A DNA stretch of 64,000 nt, from the NCBI RefSeq assembly GCF_030413615.1, contig NZ_CP129236.1, positions 914,001 through 978,000 of the forward strand. The letters are read 5' to 3'. This document shows positions 17,806-26,083 of this stretch, piece after piece. Below the pieces are notes generated by a model. It was given only the letters and a program-made list of their open reading frames with translations, searched no databases and was not told where the DNA came from. The stretch is from Planococcus shixiaomingii. GTDB lineage: Bacteria; Bacillota; Bacilli; Bacillales_A; Planococcaceae. Both the position numbers and the translations under genes were made by a program. The stretch's first letter is position 1; each line of letters begins with the position of its first letter.

Positions 17806-18492
17806 ATGACACACTATCCAAAAGTATTTATCTACGACCTTGACGGAGTCATCACTGACACCGCAGAATTCCACTTTCTGGCATGGCAAAAACTTGCCGA
17901 AGAGCTGGGCATTTCTTTCGACCGCCAGTTTAACGAACAACTTAAAGGAATCAACCGCATGGATTCACTTGACCGCATCTTGGAATTGGATCCTTCTTTG
18001 CCAGCGTTTTCTTTTGAGGAAAAAGAAAAACTGGCAACTCGTAAAAACGAATATTACTTGGAATTGATTGAATCGGTCAATCCGTCTCATATCCTTCCTG
18101 GAATCGAAACTTTGTTAAAGGCAAATAAGGATTCAAACGTAAAAATTGCGCTTGGTTCAGCCAGCAAAAACGCTCCTGCCATTTTAGATAAACTCGGCCT
18201 TACAGGCTATTTTGATTATTTAGTGGACGCGTCAAAAGTGGAAAAAGGAAAACCTGATCCTGAAACTTTTACAACGGCAGCAGATGCCTTGGAGATTGCG
18301 TATCCGGATTGCATTGGAATTGAAGATTCAGCCGCTGGTGTAGAGGCTATTAATAAAGCGAACATGTTTTCAGTCGGAGTAGGGGACGCTGCTCATTTAT
18401 CGCACGCCCACTACTTGGTAGAAGACACTTCCGCATTGGTTTTTGAAAATATTATCGAGCAGTACCAAAAAGCATCACTTAAGTTGAAGTAA
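17806..18492 (+). CDS. pgmB: Beta-phosphoglucomutase
   Basis: 228 residues of the HAD superfamily. DLDGVITDTAEFHF carries nucleophile Asp11 and acid/base Asp13; the cap domain has GINRMDSLDRIL; SASKNAP, KGKPDPETF and GIEDSAAGVEAI supply motifs II-IV. It interconverts beta-glucose-1-phosphate, the product of GH65 phosphorylases, and glucose-6-phosphate. ATG 17806 has AAAGGAA upstream. Its position between regulator and the second GH65 gene completes the phosphorolytic pathway. Confidence 0.93.
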   Translation: MTHYPKVFIYDLDGVITDTAEFHFLAWQKLAEELGISFDRQFNEQLKGINRMDSLDRILELDPSLPAFSFEEKEKLATRKNEYYLELIESVNPSHILPGIETLLKANKDSNVKIALGSASKNAPAILDKLGLTGYFDYLVDASKVEKGKPDPETFTTAADALEIAYPDCIGIEDSAAGVEAINKANMFSVGVGDAAHLSHAHYLVEDTSALVFENIIEQYQKASLKLK

Positions 18493-19017
18493 TAAATTAT
18501 ATTGATGAATTTGCGGTGGACGCTTTCCGCGGGCACGGCTTCAGCCGCTTCCTTCACTTCGTTCAGTTTAGGGTCTTCAGTTCGTGCTGTCCCGCTGGAA
18601 GCGTAGTGGCCAAAAGGAATTCGGACATTACGTTTGCGACGAAGCTAGCGCAGCGATGCAACGCTTTTTCATGTCTCGAAGCTAGCGCAGCGATGCAGAG
18701 ACAGGAGCACCGGTCTTCGGCCGCCTTCTGCTCTTTCATACTCAACAGATAGAATATAGTTGGATATTTAAGAATAAAACTCATCTTTTTACAAAAGCAT
18801 TTTCACTTCAAGATATGAAGCAAAACAGCGGAGACTCCCGCGGGGCAGCGTAGCGACGAAGTGCCGAACTAACTCGGGCGCTAAGCCCGAGTTAGTTCGG
18901 CGCAAGTCCGCAGGAAAGCGCAGCTGTTTTGCGGAATATCAGCAGCAACTTCTAATTCAGTTAAAAGAATATAAATCGTAAAAGAAAAAATCAAAAACAA
19001 GCAAGGAGTGAAAGAAA
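18493..19017 (+). repeat. Intergenic region filled with mosaic dispersed repeats
   Basis: 525 bases without a real gene, GC-rich against the surrounding DNA. Three blocks are recognisable: 18512-18617, starting with GTGGACGCTTTCCGCGGGCA; 18640-18735, with GAAGCTAGCGCAGCGATGCA twice; and 18826-18942, with a 17-base perfect hairpin. The first recurs inverted at 48868-48995, the second in part at 36085-36235 and near 48690, and the third inverted at 48548-48660. Short open frames here lack ribosome binding sites and are repeat artefacts. Confidence 0.85.
18863..18901 (+). repeat. 17-base perfect hairpin inside dispersed repeat
   Basis: GCCGAACTAACTCGGGC is followed after five bases by its exact reverse complement. 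No T-run follows. A degenerate copy lies in the related block near 48588-48626. Confidence 0.85.
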
Positions 19018-21291
19018 ATGACCTGGAAGTTGACGAAATTTGAACTGGATAACCCGAACTTATTGATAAACGAAAGTCTTTTATCTTTAGGGAATGGATA
19101 TCTGGGGGTCAGAGGGAATTTCGAAGAAGGATATCAAGAAGGCTACAAATCCATTCGAGGTGCATACATAAACGCTTTCCATGACGAAACTGAAATCACT
19201 TATGGAGAGAAGCTATACGGTTTTCCAGGAACGCAGCAAAAGATTTTAAATGTAATTGATGCGCAAACGGTCCAAATTTATTTGGACGATGAGCTTTTTT
19301 CTTTGTTTGAAGGAGAAGTGCTTTTCTGCGAACGCAATTTGCATATGGATAAAGGCTATGCAGAACGCATCGTCCACTGGATTTCCCCTCAAGGAAAAGA
19401 AGTGAAAATCCATTTTAAGCGGCTGATTTCGTTCACAACGAAAGAGTTGTTTGCGATAGACATTCAAGTAGAAGCGATTACTCTTGTTGAGCAAGTGAAA
19501 TTTGTTTCCACAGTGAATGGCGATGTTTCCAACTTTGTCGACAAGGAAGACCCACGCCTTGCTTCCGGCCATGCCAAACGCCTTCATGTAACCGAGGTGC
19601 GGCAAGAGAATCGGTTCAGTATTGTAAAAGACACCACATATGTGACTAATTTAGAAGTGGCATGTGTTTCATCTTCTGCTGTTCAAGCGGAAAACCATAC
19701 ATACGACAGCAAAGGGACAGATACAAGTATAGAAGAAATTTATCTATGCGCTGGAACCCACCCTATCCGTTTTACCAAGTTTAATGTATATACAGATACA
19801 TTGCGGCACGGTGAAAACGTGGTTGAAGAAGCCGTCGAGATTCTTCAGCAACTTCAAAGCAAAACGTTCGAGAATTTGTTGGATGAACAAAAAGCTTATT
19901 TGGACGACTACTGGAAAGTTGCTGATGTGGCAATTGACGGAGATGAGCGCGTCCAGGAAGGCATCCGCTTTAACTTGTACCAGCTATTGCAATCAGTGGG
20001 CAAAGATCCGGTCAGCAACATCGCGGCAAAAGGGCTGTCCGGTGAAGGCTATGAAGGGCATTATTTCTGGGATACGGAAATCTATATTTTCCCTGTGTTC
20101 TTGATGACCAATCCGGAAATCGCTAAAAACCTGTTGTTGCATCGCTACTCGATTTTAGACAGCGCGAGACAGCGGGCGAAAGAAATGGGACATGAAAAAG
20201 GGGCGCTGTTCCCTTGGCGCACCATTACCGGATCGGAAAGCTCGGCCTTTTTCCCAGCCGGAACTGCCCAGTATCATATCAGTGCGGATATTGCGTATAG
20301 CTATATCCAATACTACTTGACGACAAAAGACGAAGAATTTGTGAAAGACTATATGGCTGAAGTGCTGTTCGAAACGGCTCGCTTGTGGGCAGATGCAGGA
20401 CATATGCAAAACGGCCAGTTCCGGATTGATTCCGTTACGGGACCGGACGAATACACATGTGTTGTCAACAACAATTACTATACGAACGTCATGGCAAAGC
20501 ACAATTTGTTGTGGGCAGCAAAAGTGTATGAATTGCTGAAACAAGCGGATAATGATCGCCTGCAGCAGCTGGCCAGCCAATTGGAACTTACAGAAACCGA
20601 AGTGGCCAGCTGGCAAAGTGCCGGTGAAAACATGTACTTGCCTTATGATGAAACACTCCAAATCAACGCACAAGATGACAGCTTTTTGCAAAAGGGGCGG
20701 TGGGATCTGAAGAATACACCTTCTGATAAATTCCCATTGTTGCTGAATTACCATCCATTAACTTTGTACCGGTACCAAGTTTTAAAGCAAGCGGATACCG
20801 TGCTCGCCCATTTTCTATTAGAAGATGAGCAGGATTTCGAAACAATCAAGAATTCCTACGACTATTACGAACAAATTACGACACATGATTCTTCGTTGTC
20901 GTCTTGCGTCCACAGCATTATGGCTTCCAAACTTGGCTATCAAGAAAAAGCCTATGACTATTTTAATGAGACGGCTCGACTTGATCTAGAAAACACGCAT
21001 AAAAACACCAAAGACGGTTTGCACATGGCCAATATGGGCGGCACTTGGCTCGGAATCGTTTACGGGTTTGCCGGCTTGCGTTTAAAAGAAAGTGGGCTTT
21101 CTCTGGCTCCTGCTCTGCCGGTCGAATGGAATTCATTGGAGTTCCGGCTGCAATATCAAGGACGGTTGCTCAAAGTCCATAAAAATAGAGAAGTTACCAT
21201 TTATACCATTCTTGAAGGAGAAGGGCTGACCATTAGCCATAACGGCCAGGCGCTTTATTTGGAAACTGGAAAAGAAGTAGAAGTTCAGTGA
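19018..21291 (+). CDS. Second GH65 phosphorylase (nigerose/trehalose phosphorylase-like)
   Basis: 757 residues with the full GH65 layout. General acid Glu478 is in VTGPDEYTCVVNNN; LSLGNGYLGVRG, NIAAKGLSGEGYEGHYFWDTE and the phosphate-binding THDSSLS are present. The specificity loop reads FPWRTITGSESSAFFPAGTA then QYHISADIA, clearly different from the first GH65 and from maltose phosphorylase; similar loops occur in nigerose and alpha,alpha-trehalose phosphorylases, so the exact substrate stays open. ATG after AAGGAG. It is separated from pgmB by 525 bases of repeats and may be transcribed on its own. A terminator follows. Confidence 0.87.
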   Translation: MTWKLTKFELDNPNLLINESLLSLGNGYLGVRGNFEEGYQEGYKSIRGAYINAFHDETEITYGEKLYGFPGTQQKILNVIDAQTVQIYLDDELFSLFEGEVLFCERNLHMDKGYAERIVHWISPQGKEVKIHFKRLISFTTKELFAIDIQVEAITLVEQVKFVSTVNGDVSNFVDKEDPRLASGHAKRLHVTEVRQENRFSIVKDTTYVTNLEVACVSSSAVQAENHTYDSKGTDTSIEEIYLCAGTHPIRFTKFNVYTDTLRHGENVVEEAVEILQQLQSKTFENLLDEQKAYLDDYWKVADVAIDGDERVQEGIRFNLYQLLQSVGKDPVSNIAAKGLSGEGYEGHYFWDTEIYIFPVFLMTNPEIAKNLLLHRYSILDSARQRAKEMGHEKGALFPWRTITGSESSAFFPAGTAQYHISADIAYSYIQYYLTTKDEEFVKDYMAEVLFETARLWADAGHMQNGQFRIDSVTGPDEYTCVVNNNYYTNVMAKHNLLWAAKVYELLKQADNDRLQQLASQLELTETEVASWQSAGENMYLPYDETLQINAQDDSFLQKGRWDLKNTPSDKFPLLLNYHPLTLYRYQVLKQADTVLAHFLLEDEQDFETIKNSYDYYEQITTHDSSLSSCVHSIMASKLGYQEKAYDYFNETARLDLENTHKNTKDGLHMANMGGTWLGIVYGFAGLRLKESGLSLAPALPVEWNSLEFRLQYQGRLLKVHKNREVTIYTILEGEGLTISHNGQALYLETGKEVEVQ

Positions 21292-21487
21292 AAGAGGATA
21301 CCTAAAGGCTTTTCCGCCTTGCTCTTCTCTAATTGGTTCATGTATAATGAATTTACTTGGAAAACAATAGAGTTTCCAACTTGACCTATAAACGAATCTT
21401 CAGTCTGCGGTTATTTACAAAAAAGCACTTCATAAAATAAACAATTTAACAAACTGGTTAAGTGTTACAGACAATAGAGCTGCTAGC

Positions 21488-21535
21488 AAAGCCGAAAAGA
21501 ATTCCAGCAATGGGGAATCTTTTCGGCTTTTTTTG
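21488..21535 (+). terminator. Intrinsic terminator after second GH65 gene
   Basis: AAAGCCGAAAAGAATTCC pairs with GGGGAATCTTTTCGGCTTT, followed by a long T-run. Confidence 0.85.
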
Positions 21536-21605
21536 TTTTTTTGAAATAGCTTATTATAAAAACGCACTCAAAATAGAAGATTCTAGTGAAGAAGGGAGGG
21601 CTCGA

Positions 21606-22346
21606 ATGAAACAGGAAATGAAGCTTCAAAAAGAAGTTGGATCTTACATATCGTCGTTGATGCGCACTTATTTTGGGAAAGGCCCCACTTCGGTTCACGT
21701 TACGATCAACCGTCCTTTTATAACGATTCACTTTCGCGGCTTTATAACGCCTATGGAAAAATTTCTTTTGAAGCAAAATGAAGAACGCCGTGTATTGGAA
21801 ACGCGGGATATGTTGATGGATAACATGAAGGCGGAAGTTGTACAGGAAATTAAGGAAATCGGCAAACTTGAATTAAAAGAAATTTACTCGGATTGGAATC
21901 TTGATAAGAAAACAGGAGTGGTAATTGGCGTCATTGACGAAGAAGTGGATAGACAGACTTTTGAATGGCCAGACGATTTAAGTGAAAAGAACTTTCAAGA
22001 ACAATTGATTAAGGCCAATATCCTATCCGAAAAAGCTCCTGACGAACAAGAAACGTATTGGCTCGATAACCGCACCATCCTAGTCCGGCGTGCCAAGTTT
22101 TTATTGCCGATTGAAAAAGAGCTGATTAAGAACGGGCATATAGAAGAGTTAAAGCGGGCAAAATGGCAATTGGAGCAAAAAGTACTGAGTGAAATGGAAT
22201 TTGAACCTTTCCTGAAACGAACGATAGCCGAAACTTTCTTGGATTGGGATTTTGAAGAGGACTTGGGCTACATCGTCTTTATTTTAAAGCCCGGCTATGC
22301 TTATGTCGAAGATATAGAGTATCAGCAAGAAGAACAGAACAGTTGA
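21606..22346 (+). CDS. Tandem DUF2294 (MpsC-like) protein
   Basis: 246 residues from ATG 21606, chosen for GGGAGGG upstream; the longer open frame includes the preceding terminator. Two copies of the DUF2294 fold are visible: residues 1-110 (GSYISSLMRTYFGKGPTSVHVTI) and about 140-240 with a second degenerate copy ending FLDWDFEEDLGYIVFI. The domain was renamed MpsC after a Na+-translocating membrane-potential system, but this soluble protein has no partner genes nearby. Function is therefore not assigned. Confidence 0.75.
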   Translation: MKQEMKLQKEVGSYISSLMRTYFGKGPTSVHVTINRPFITIHFRGFITPMEKFLLKQNEERRVLETRDMLMDNMKAEVVQEIKEIGKLELKEIYSDWNLDKKTGVVIGVIDEEVDRQTFEWPDDLSEKNFQEQLIKANILSEKAPDEQETYWLDNRTILVRRAKFLLPIEKELIKNGHIEELKRAKWQLEQKVLSEMEFEPFLKRTIAETFLDWDFEEDLGYIVFILKPGYAYVEDIEYQQEEQNS

Positions 22347-22460
22347 CTAACTCCGCATGTAATAGAATCTGAAGCATCTACGCCTCTTTCCCCTATTGCA
22401 TAGAAAACAAGGTCTCCTTCATCTACGCTGCGTATGGCATTGTGTTGTAAACAAAAAGGC

Positions 22461-22503
22461 ATCAGCAAAGTTGAGGGATGGTTATTCTCTTTGCTGATTT
22501 TAA
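22461..22503 (+). terminator. Terminator-like hairpin before small hypothetical gene
   Basis: ATCAGCAAAG pairs with CTTTGCTGAT across an 18-base loop and is followed by TTTT; it probably ends the DUF2294 transcript. Confidence 0.6.
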
Positions 22504-22531
22504 CATGCACACTCAGGAGGAGAACTGCCCT

Positions 22532-22855
22532 ATGTCGTTCCCGTTAAAGGAAGAAGTCTACTATTTCACTCGTGTAAAAGATACGCATGAACAAAACAGT
22601 GAATTGTACATCACTTTATTTGCCAGGCTAATGGTCAAAACCGCAGTAAAAGTGAAAACCATATGGGTTGAAATTGAAGAAGTGAAATGGGAGCAAGCGA
22701 GCACAAAACTTCAGGCTATGACTAATAGAATGTACACGTATTCGATCCCTGAAAATGTCTTTCATGAACTGCTAAGGGTATCAGAGGTCTGCCATAAAGA
22801 ACTTTATTATTTGACCCCTATATATAAAACAAAAAAACAGGTGACTTTAGGGTAA
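22532..22855 (+). CDS. Small hypothetical protein
   Basis: 107 residues from ATG 22532, preceded by CAGGAGGAGAACTGCCCT. Not recognised. It is soluble, with EVYYFTRVKDTHEQNSELYI near the start and a C-terminal lysine-rich end; no cysteine pair or helix-turn-helix is visible. A strong terminator follows at 22921. Confidence 0.65.
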   Translation: MSFPLKEEVYYFTRVKDTHEQNSELYITLFARLMVKTAVKVKTIWVEIEEVKWEQASTKLQAMTNRMYTYSIPENVFHELLRVSEVCHKELYYLTPIYKTKKQVTLG

Positions 22856-22920
22856 TTATTCCAAGTGATCTCTGCAGCTGCTGCACTACAAGACTGCTCA
22901 GGATAGTTGATAGGTGAAGA

Positions 22921-22970
22921 AGGCCCCAGACATTCAGCGTGCCGCTGAATGTCTGGGGCCTTTATTTTTT
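22921..22970 (+). terminator. Strong intrinsic terminator
   Basis: A 19-base perfect stem, AGGCCCCAGACATTCAGCG with its complement, a 3-base loop and TTTATTTTTT. Confidence 0.9.
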
Positions 22971-22984
22971 ATAACAGTTATTGT

Positions 22985-23027
22985 CTATGAAATGAAATCA
23001 GAAGAAACTTCTGATTTCATTTCATAG
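22985..23027. repeat. 20-base perfect inverted repeat upstream of ohrA
   Basis: CTATGAAATGAAATCAGAAG, three A, then its exact complement. No T-run follows and it is AT-rich, unlike the terminator next to it. It lies about 75 bases before ohrA and may be a protein-binding site or an RNA structure. Confidence 0.8.
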
Positions 23028-23053
23028 AAGCAAAATAATTTACATCGCAAACG

Positions 23054-23069
23054 ATATACTATAGTATAT
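23054..23069. promoter_or_regulatory. Palindrome at the ohrA promoter, probable OhrR operator
   Basis: ATATACTATAGTATAT is a perfect 16-base palindrome, 34 bases before the ohrA start and flanked by CGATAT repeats. OhrR proteins bind AT-rich palindromes overlapping the ohr promoter, and ohrR lies directly downstream of ohrA. Confidence 0.55.
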
Positions 23070-23102
23070 AAATCGTACACGATATATAAGGGGGAAACAG
23101 AC

Positions 23103-23522
23103 ATGAAAGCATTATATGAAACTACAGTGATTAATACGGGCGGAAGACAAGGGGCGGTTTACTCAGAAGACAACATCTTCTATTTGGATGTGGCGAAACC
23201 CCAAGCATTAGGCGGCGATGCTACAACCGCTACTAATCCAGAGCAATTATTTGCGGCCGGCTACAGTGCGTGCTTTAACAGCGCGTTGGAAATGGTGTTG
23301 GAACGTGATAAAGTGGAAGTGGAGAAAAGCGAAGTCAAGGCGACCATTTCCCTAGTCGGCGACAAAGAAAAAGGCGGCGTGAAATTGGCAGCCAAACTTG
23401 AAGTCGATATCATCGGACTAGACGAAGAGAAAAAGCAAGAATATGTTGAAAAAGCTCATCAAGCCTGCCCGTACTCAAAAGCGATCAAAGATTCGATTGA
23501 TGTGGAAATCGTCGTTCTATAA
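23103..23522 (+). CDS. ohrA: Organic hydroperoxide resistance protein
   Basis: 139 residues, OsmC/Ohr family. The redox cysteines are Cys57 (GYSACFNSALE) and Cys122 (HQACPYSKAIK), with the supporting Arg15 and Glu47. Ohr reduces organic and lipid hydroperoxides in the cytoplasm using a lipoylated-protein reductant. ATG after AAGGGGG. It is followed at 23 bases by ohrR and then a glutathione-peroxidase-like gene, giving a compact peroxide defence operon. Confidence 0.95.
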   Translation: MKALYETTVINTGGRQGAVYSEDNIFYLDVAKPQALGGDATTATNPEQLFAAGYSACFNSALEMVLERDKVEVEKSEVKATISLVGDKEKGGVKLAAKLEVDIIGLDEEKKQEYVEKAHQACPYSKAIKDSIDVEIVVL

Positions 23523-23545
23523 ACTATTGTATAGGTGTGATCCAT

Positions 23546-24010
23546 ATGGCAGAACAATCAAAACTCGATCAGCAATTATGTTTTGAACTGTATAAGGCAT
23601 CGAGCAATTTCACAAAATTATACGCACGGACGCTCGATCCATTCGATTTGACGTTTCCGCAGTACTTGGTCCTGCTCGTTTTGTGGGAAGAAGACCGGTT
23701 GCTGACTAAAGATATCGGAGAACGGCTTGGACTCGGTATCGGTACATTAAACCCGATTATTAGCCGGATGATTGCTCACGGACGCCTGTCAAAGCAACAA
23801 TCGGAAGAAGATAAACGGGCTTATATTATTTCATTGACTCAAAAAGCAATAGAGGAAAAAGCGGCGATCGAACAAGCTGTATACGACAAACTAATTAGCT
23901 GCAACATTATCGGTACCAATGCCATTACACTAATGAGAAATTTAAAAGAACTTAATGCGGCGTTCGCTGAAATGGATTTGGAAAGTACGCCACCTCAAAT
24001 GAAGGAGTAG
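23546..24010 (+). CDS. ohrR: OhrR, MarR-family peroxide-sensing repressor
   Basis: About 154 residues. The N-terminal LDQQLCFELYKAS carries sensor Cys12 and PFDLTFPQYLVLLVLWEE the winged-helix start. Peroxide oxidises the Cys and releases DNA, inducing ohrA. B. subtilis OhrR has one cysteine; this protein has a second at about residue 119 (LISCNIIG), at the spacing of the resolving Cys of two-cysteine OhrR. ATG 23546 is preferred over an upstream GTG because AGGTG is correctly spaced. Confidence 0.92.
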   Translation: MAEQSKLDQQLCFELYKASSNFTKLYARTLDPFDLTFPQYLVLLVLWEEDRLLTKDIGERLGLGIGTLNPIISRMIAHGRLSKQQSEEDKRAYIISLTQKAIEEKAAIEQAVYDKLISCNIIGTNAITLMRNLKELNAAFAEMDLESTPPQMKE

Positions 24011-24016
24011 AAGAAC

Positions 24017-24502
24017 ATGAGCATTTACGAGATTTCTGTGACCAAAGCAACTGGGGAAGAATATCCGCTAAGCGAATACAAGGGCAAACCGATGCTAATC
24101 GTCAATACGGCGACAAAATGCGGTCTAAGTGACCAGTTTGATAGTTTGGAGCATCTTTACAAAGAATACAAAGACGAAGGATTGGTCGTACTTGGATTCC
24201 CTTCAGGCCAATTTCTTCAAGAGTTGAGCAGTGCGGAAGAAGCGGAAGAGGCTTGCCGCATGAGCTATGGAGTTACTTTCCCGATGCATGATCTTGTAAA
24301 TGTTAATGGGAAAAATGCGCATCCTTTATTCCGTTATTTAACGGCTAATAGCAAAGGCTTTTTGAGCAGCAGCATCAAGTGGAACTTTACGAAGTTCTTA
24401 ATCGACCAAGACGGAAATTTAGTCGGCAGATATGCTCCGAAAGACAAACCGGAATCATTTGAGAAAGACGTGAAAAACGTTTTGGCAAACGCTAAAGCAT
24501 AA
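24017..24502 (+). CDS. Glutathione peroxidase-like thiol peroxidase (BsaA/Gpo type)
   Basis: 161 residues. Peroxidatic Cys35 sits in NTATKCGLS, with Gln65 (GFPSGQF), Trp and Asn in WNFTKFLID completing the tetrad; Cys80 is at the place of the resolving Cys of thioredoxin-dependent enzymes. The usual FPCNQF motif is FPSGQF. It starts 6 bases after ohrR and ends the operon. It reduces peroxides, probably with thioredoxin rather than glutathione. Confidence 0.92.
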   Translation: MSIYEISVTKATGEEYPLSEYKGKPMLIVNTATKCGLSDQFDSLEHLYKEYKDEGLVVLGFPSGQFLQELSSAEEAEEACRMSYGVTFPMHDLVNVNGKNAHPLFRYLTANSKGFLSSSIKWNFTKFLIDQDGNLVGRYAPKDKPESFEKDVKNVLANAKA

Positions 24503-24554
24503 TTTTTTTGAAAGAGCAATTCCCTAACAGGTTTTTGAAAATACCGTTTAAACA

Positions 24555-24602
24555 GAAAACACAGCACCTCCAATTTTATTGATTGGAGGTGCTGTGTTTT
24601 CA
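24555..24602. terminator. Bidirectional terminator between gpx and the FemAB-like gene
   Basis: AAAACACAGCACCTCCAAT and its complement flank a 7-base loop, with A-run on one side and T-run on the other; it serves both converging genes. Confidence 0.9.
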
Positions 24603-24621
24603 ATTTTAATCATAAATGAAA

Positions 24622-25641
24622 TCAATCCGCACGGCCGGCGATTTTCATCTGTTCTTCAGCTTTTGCTCGATAAGCAGGAAAAAATTCTGTTTCCTGGTCT
24701 ACATGCGCTGCCTTGCACATGCGGCGGTAAATTTCTTCATTCCACACTTTCCGTGCTATAAGAAAGTTGAAGCTGGTATTTTTTCCGAATTGTTTTTTGA
24801 ACAAATACAACGGGTCATCTAAACTATTGGTTTTCCCGCCGCCTTCATGAATGAGCTCAATGCCATTTTCTTTACCCCATGTCACTAGCGCGTAACGGAG
24901 CATAAAAGCGGGCGATAGGCGATGGAATTCGGCGCGAGTTCCCGACAAATGAATATGTATCGTGCTCCCATACACAAAGTTTAAGCCCATTCCAATTGTT
25001 TTTCCTTCATGCACCACTTCTACAAGAAGCAAATTCTTTCTGAAGTACTTGAGAAGGCCCACAAAATATTCCTCATCAAAATAATAATAGTCATCGGCAT
25101 TTTTTCTCTCCATCGTACCGTAATAGATTTCTTTGAACTTCGTTAAATCTTCCGGAGCGGGTGTAACACGGAATTCGACGCCAGCAGCCAGTGCCTTCTG
25201 GATGCTTTTTTGTTTTGACTTTGAGAACTCGCTTTTAATTGGATCTTCAAAATCTTTAAGATTGGTGCCAACCGTATTCCGAATGTGCTCGACTTCGTAG
25301 CAAGAAGAAAAGTCTTCAGCGTTATTGGCCAATGGATGGAAACGAATAAACTCGCTGATTACGTTATTGTGAGTGCAATGTTTGGCAAAGGCTGTGTAAA
25401 ATGCTTCGACAAGCTCTTTTTTTCGCCCTTCATGGCAAGAGGTGATAACAGGACCTCCATAGCCGTACGGCGTAACCAAATCGTAATAAGTTTCGCCAAG
25501 CATTTGCATAGGAATTTCACGTTTAATGAAAAGATGCTTGATGTTCCCATAAGGATGGGAAAACTCAAAAATTTCACATTTTCCGTTTTCAACTTTTTCA
25601 TATAACCGGCCATAATCTTCTTCGAAATAAATATCGTTCAT
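24622..25641 (-). CDS. FemAB/GNAT-like acyltransferase
   Basis: About 339 residues. The C-terminal half has the LLLVEVVHEGKTIGMGLNF and STIHIHLSGT strands followed by LSPAFMLRYALVTWG, the layout of FemAB-type and BioF2-like (Acetyltransf_6) GNAT domains; the N-terminal half is a related degenerate domain. Such proteins transfer amino acids or acyl groups to cell-wall precursors or polysaccharides. Cofactor and substrate cannot be told. An ATG three codons upstream (25650) is possible. Confidence 0.75.
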   Translation of the reverse strand: MNDIYFEEDYGRLYEKVENGKCEIFEFSHPYGNIKHLFIKREIPMQMLGETYYDLVTPYGYGGPVITSCHEGRKKELVEAFYTAFAKHCTHNNVISEFIRFHPLANNAEDFSSCYEVEHIRNTVGTNLKDFEDPIKSEFSKSKQKSIQKALAAGVEFRVTPAPEDLTKFKEIYYGTMERKNADDYYYFDEEYFVGLLKYFRKNLLLVEVVHEGKTIGMGLNFVYGSTIHIHLSGTRAEFHRLSPAFMLRYALVTWGKENGIELIHEGGGKTNSLDDPLYLFKKQFGKNTSFNFLIARKVWNEEIYRRMCKAAHVDQETEFFPAYRAKAEEQMKIAGRAD

Positions 25642-25908
25642 TTTCCCCATCCTTTACTTGTGTAAGATGTAATAGCTTTGAATATTCAGACTAGTTTGTA
25701 TTGTTTAGACTATTATACATCTTTTGATACAAAAGAACCGAAGAAATTTATAATTTTTTTATTTATGGAAGTAACGTTTAAATCAAAAGAAATAGCTGAA
25801 TATAAAACGGGTTTTCACTTTATTGTCACTCCCTGTTAATAGTCTGTTCATATTTAACCTTTACACTGAGGGGAACTAAGAAATAATCCGCTTGGGGAGG
25901 TTAATGAA

Positions 25909-26049
25909 ATGACGACTAAAGTTAACTTGATTCCATTAACAAGGGAAGGCAATTGGAACATAACAAGAAAGAAACCGTCCTATCAAATTGTAGAAGAGTT
26001 GAAAAGCAAGGGAATCCAGGCTGAAATATGCAAAAGGCTCCAAAGGTGA
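25909..26049 (+). CDS. Small protein (46 aa) upstream of relP
   Basis: ATG at 25909 is preceded by GGGGAGG at good spacing, and the frame runs 46 codons to TGA at 26047-26049. The product starts MTTKVNLIPLTREGNW and ends KRLQR; it is basic, soluble and not recognised. The stop lies 35 bases before the GTG of the alarmone synthase gene, so the two are probably cotranscribed and may be translationally coupled. It could be a regulator, a toxin-like peptide or a leader. Confidence 0.55.
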   Translation: MTTKVNLIPLTREGNWNITRKKPSYQIVEELKSKGIQAEICKRLQR

Positions 26050-26083
26050 CTTGCTTTGGCGAAAAGAGAAAGGGCAGATATTT

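Noticed and set aside
18563..18784. Short open frames in the 18.5 kb repeat region
   Set aside because: They fall in dispersed repeats present elsewhere, with no ribosome binding sites.
20155..20754. 199-codon minus-strand open frame
   Set aside because: Opposite the catalytic barrel of the second GH65 gene; cysteine-rich, low-complexity product with no family resemblance.
22322..22510. Minus-strand open frame with VDEGDLVFYAIGERGVDAS-like product
   Set aside because: It looks slightly protein-like but has no ribosome binding site, overlaps a terminator and the start of a rightward gene, and no family was recognised; at most a gene remnant.
22985..23027. Inverted repeat considered as a transposon end or terminator
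   Set aside because: No transposase, no target duplication and no T-run; kept only as an unexplained repeat.
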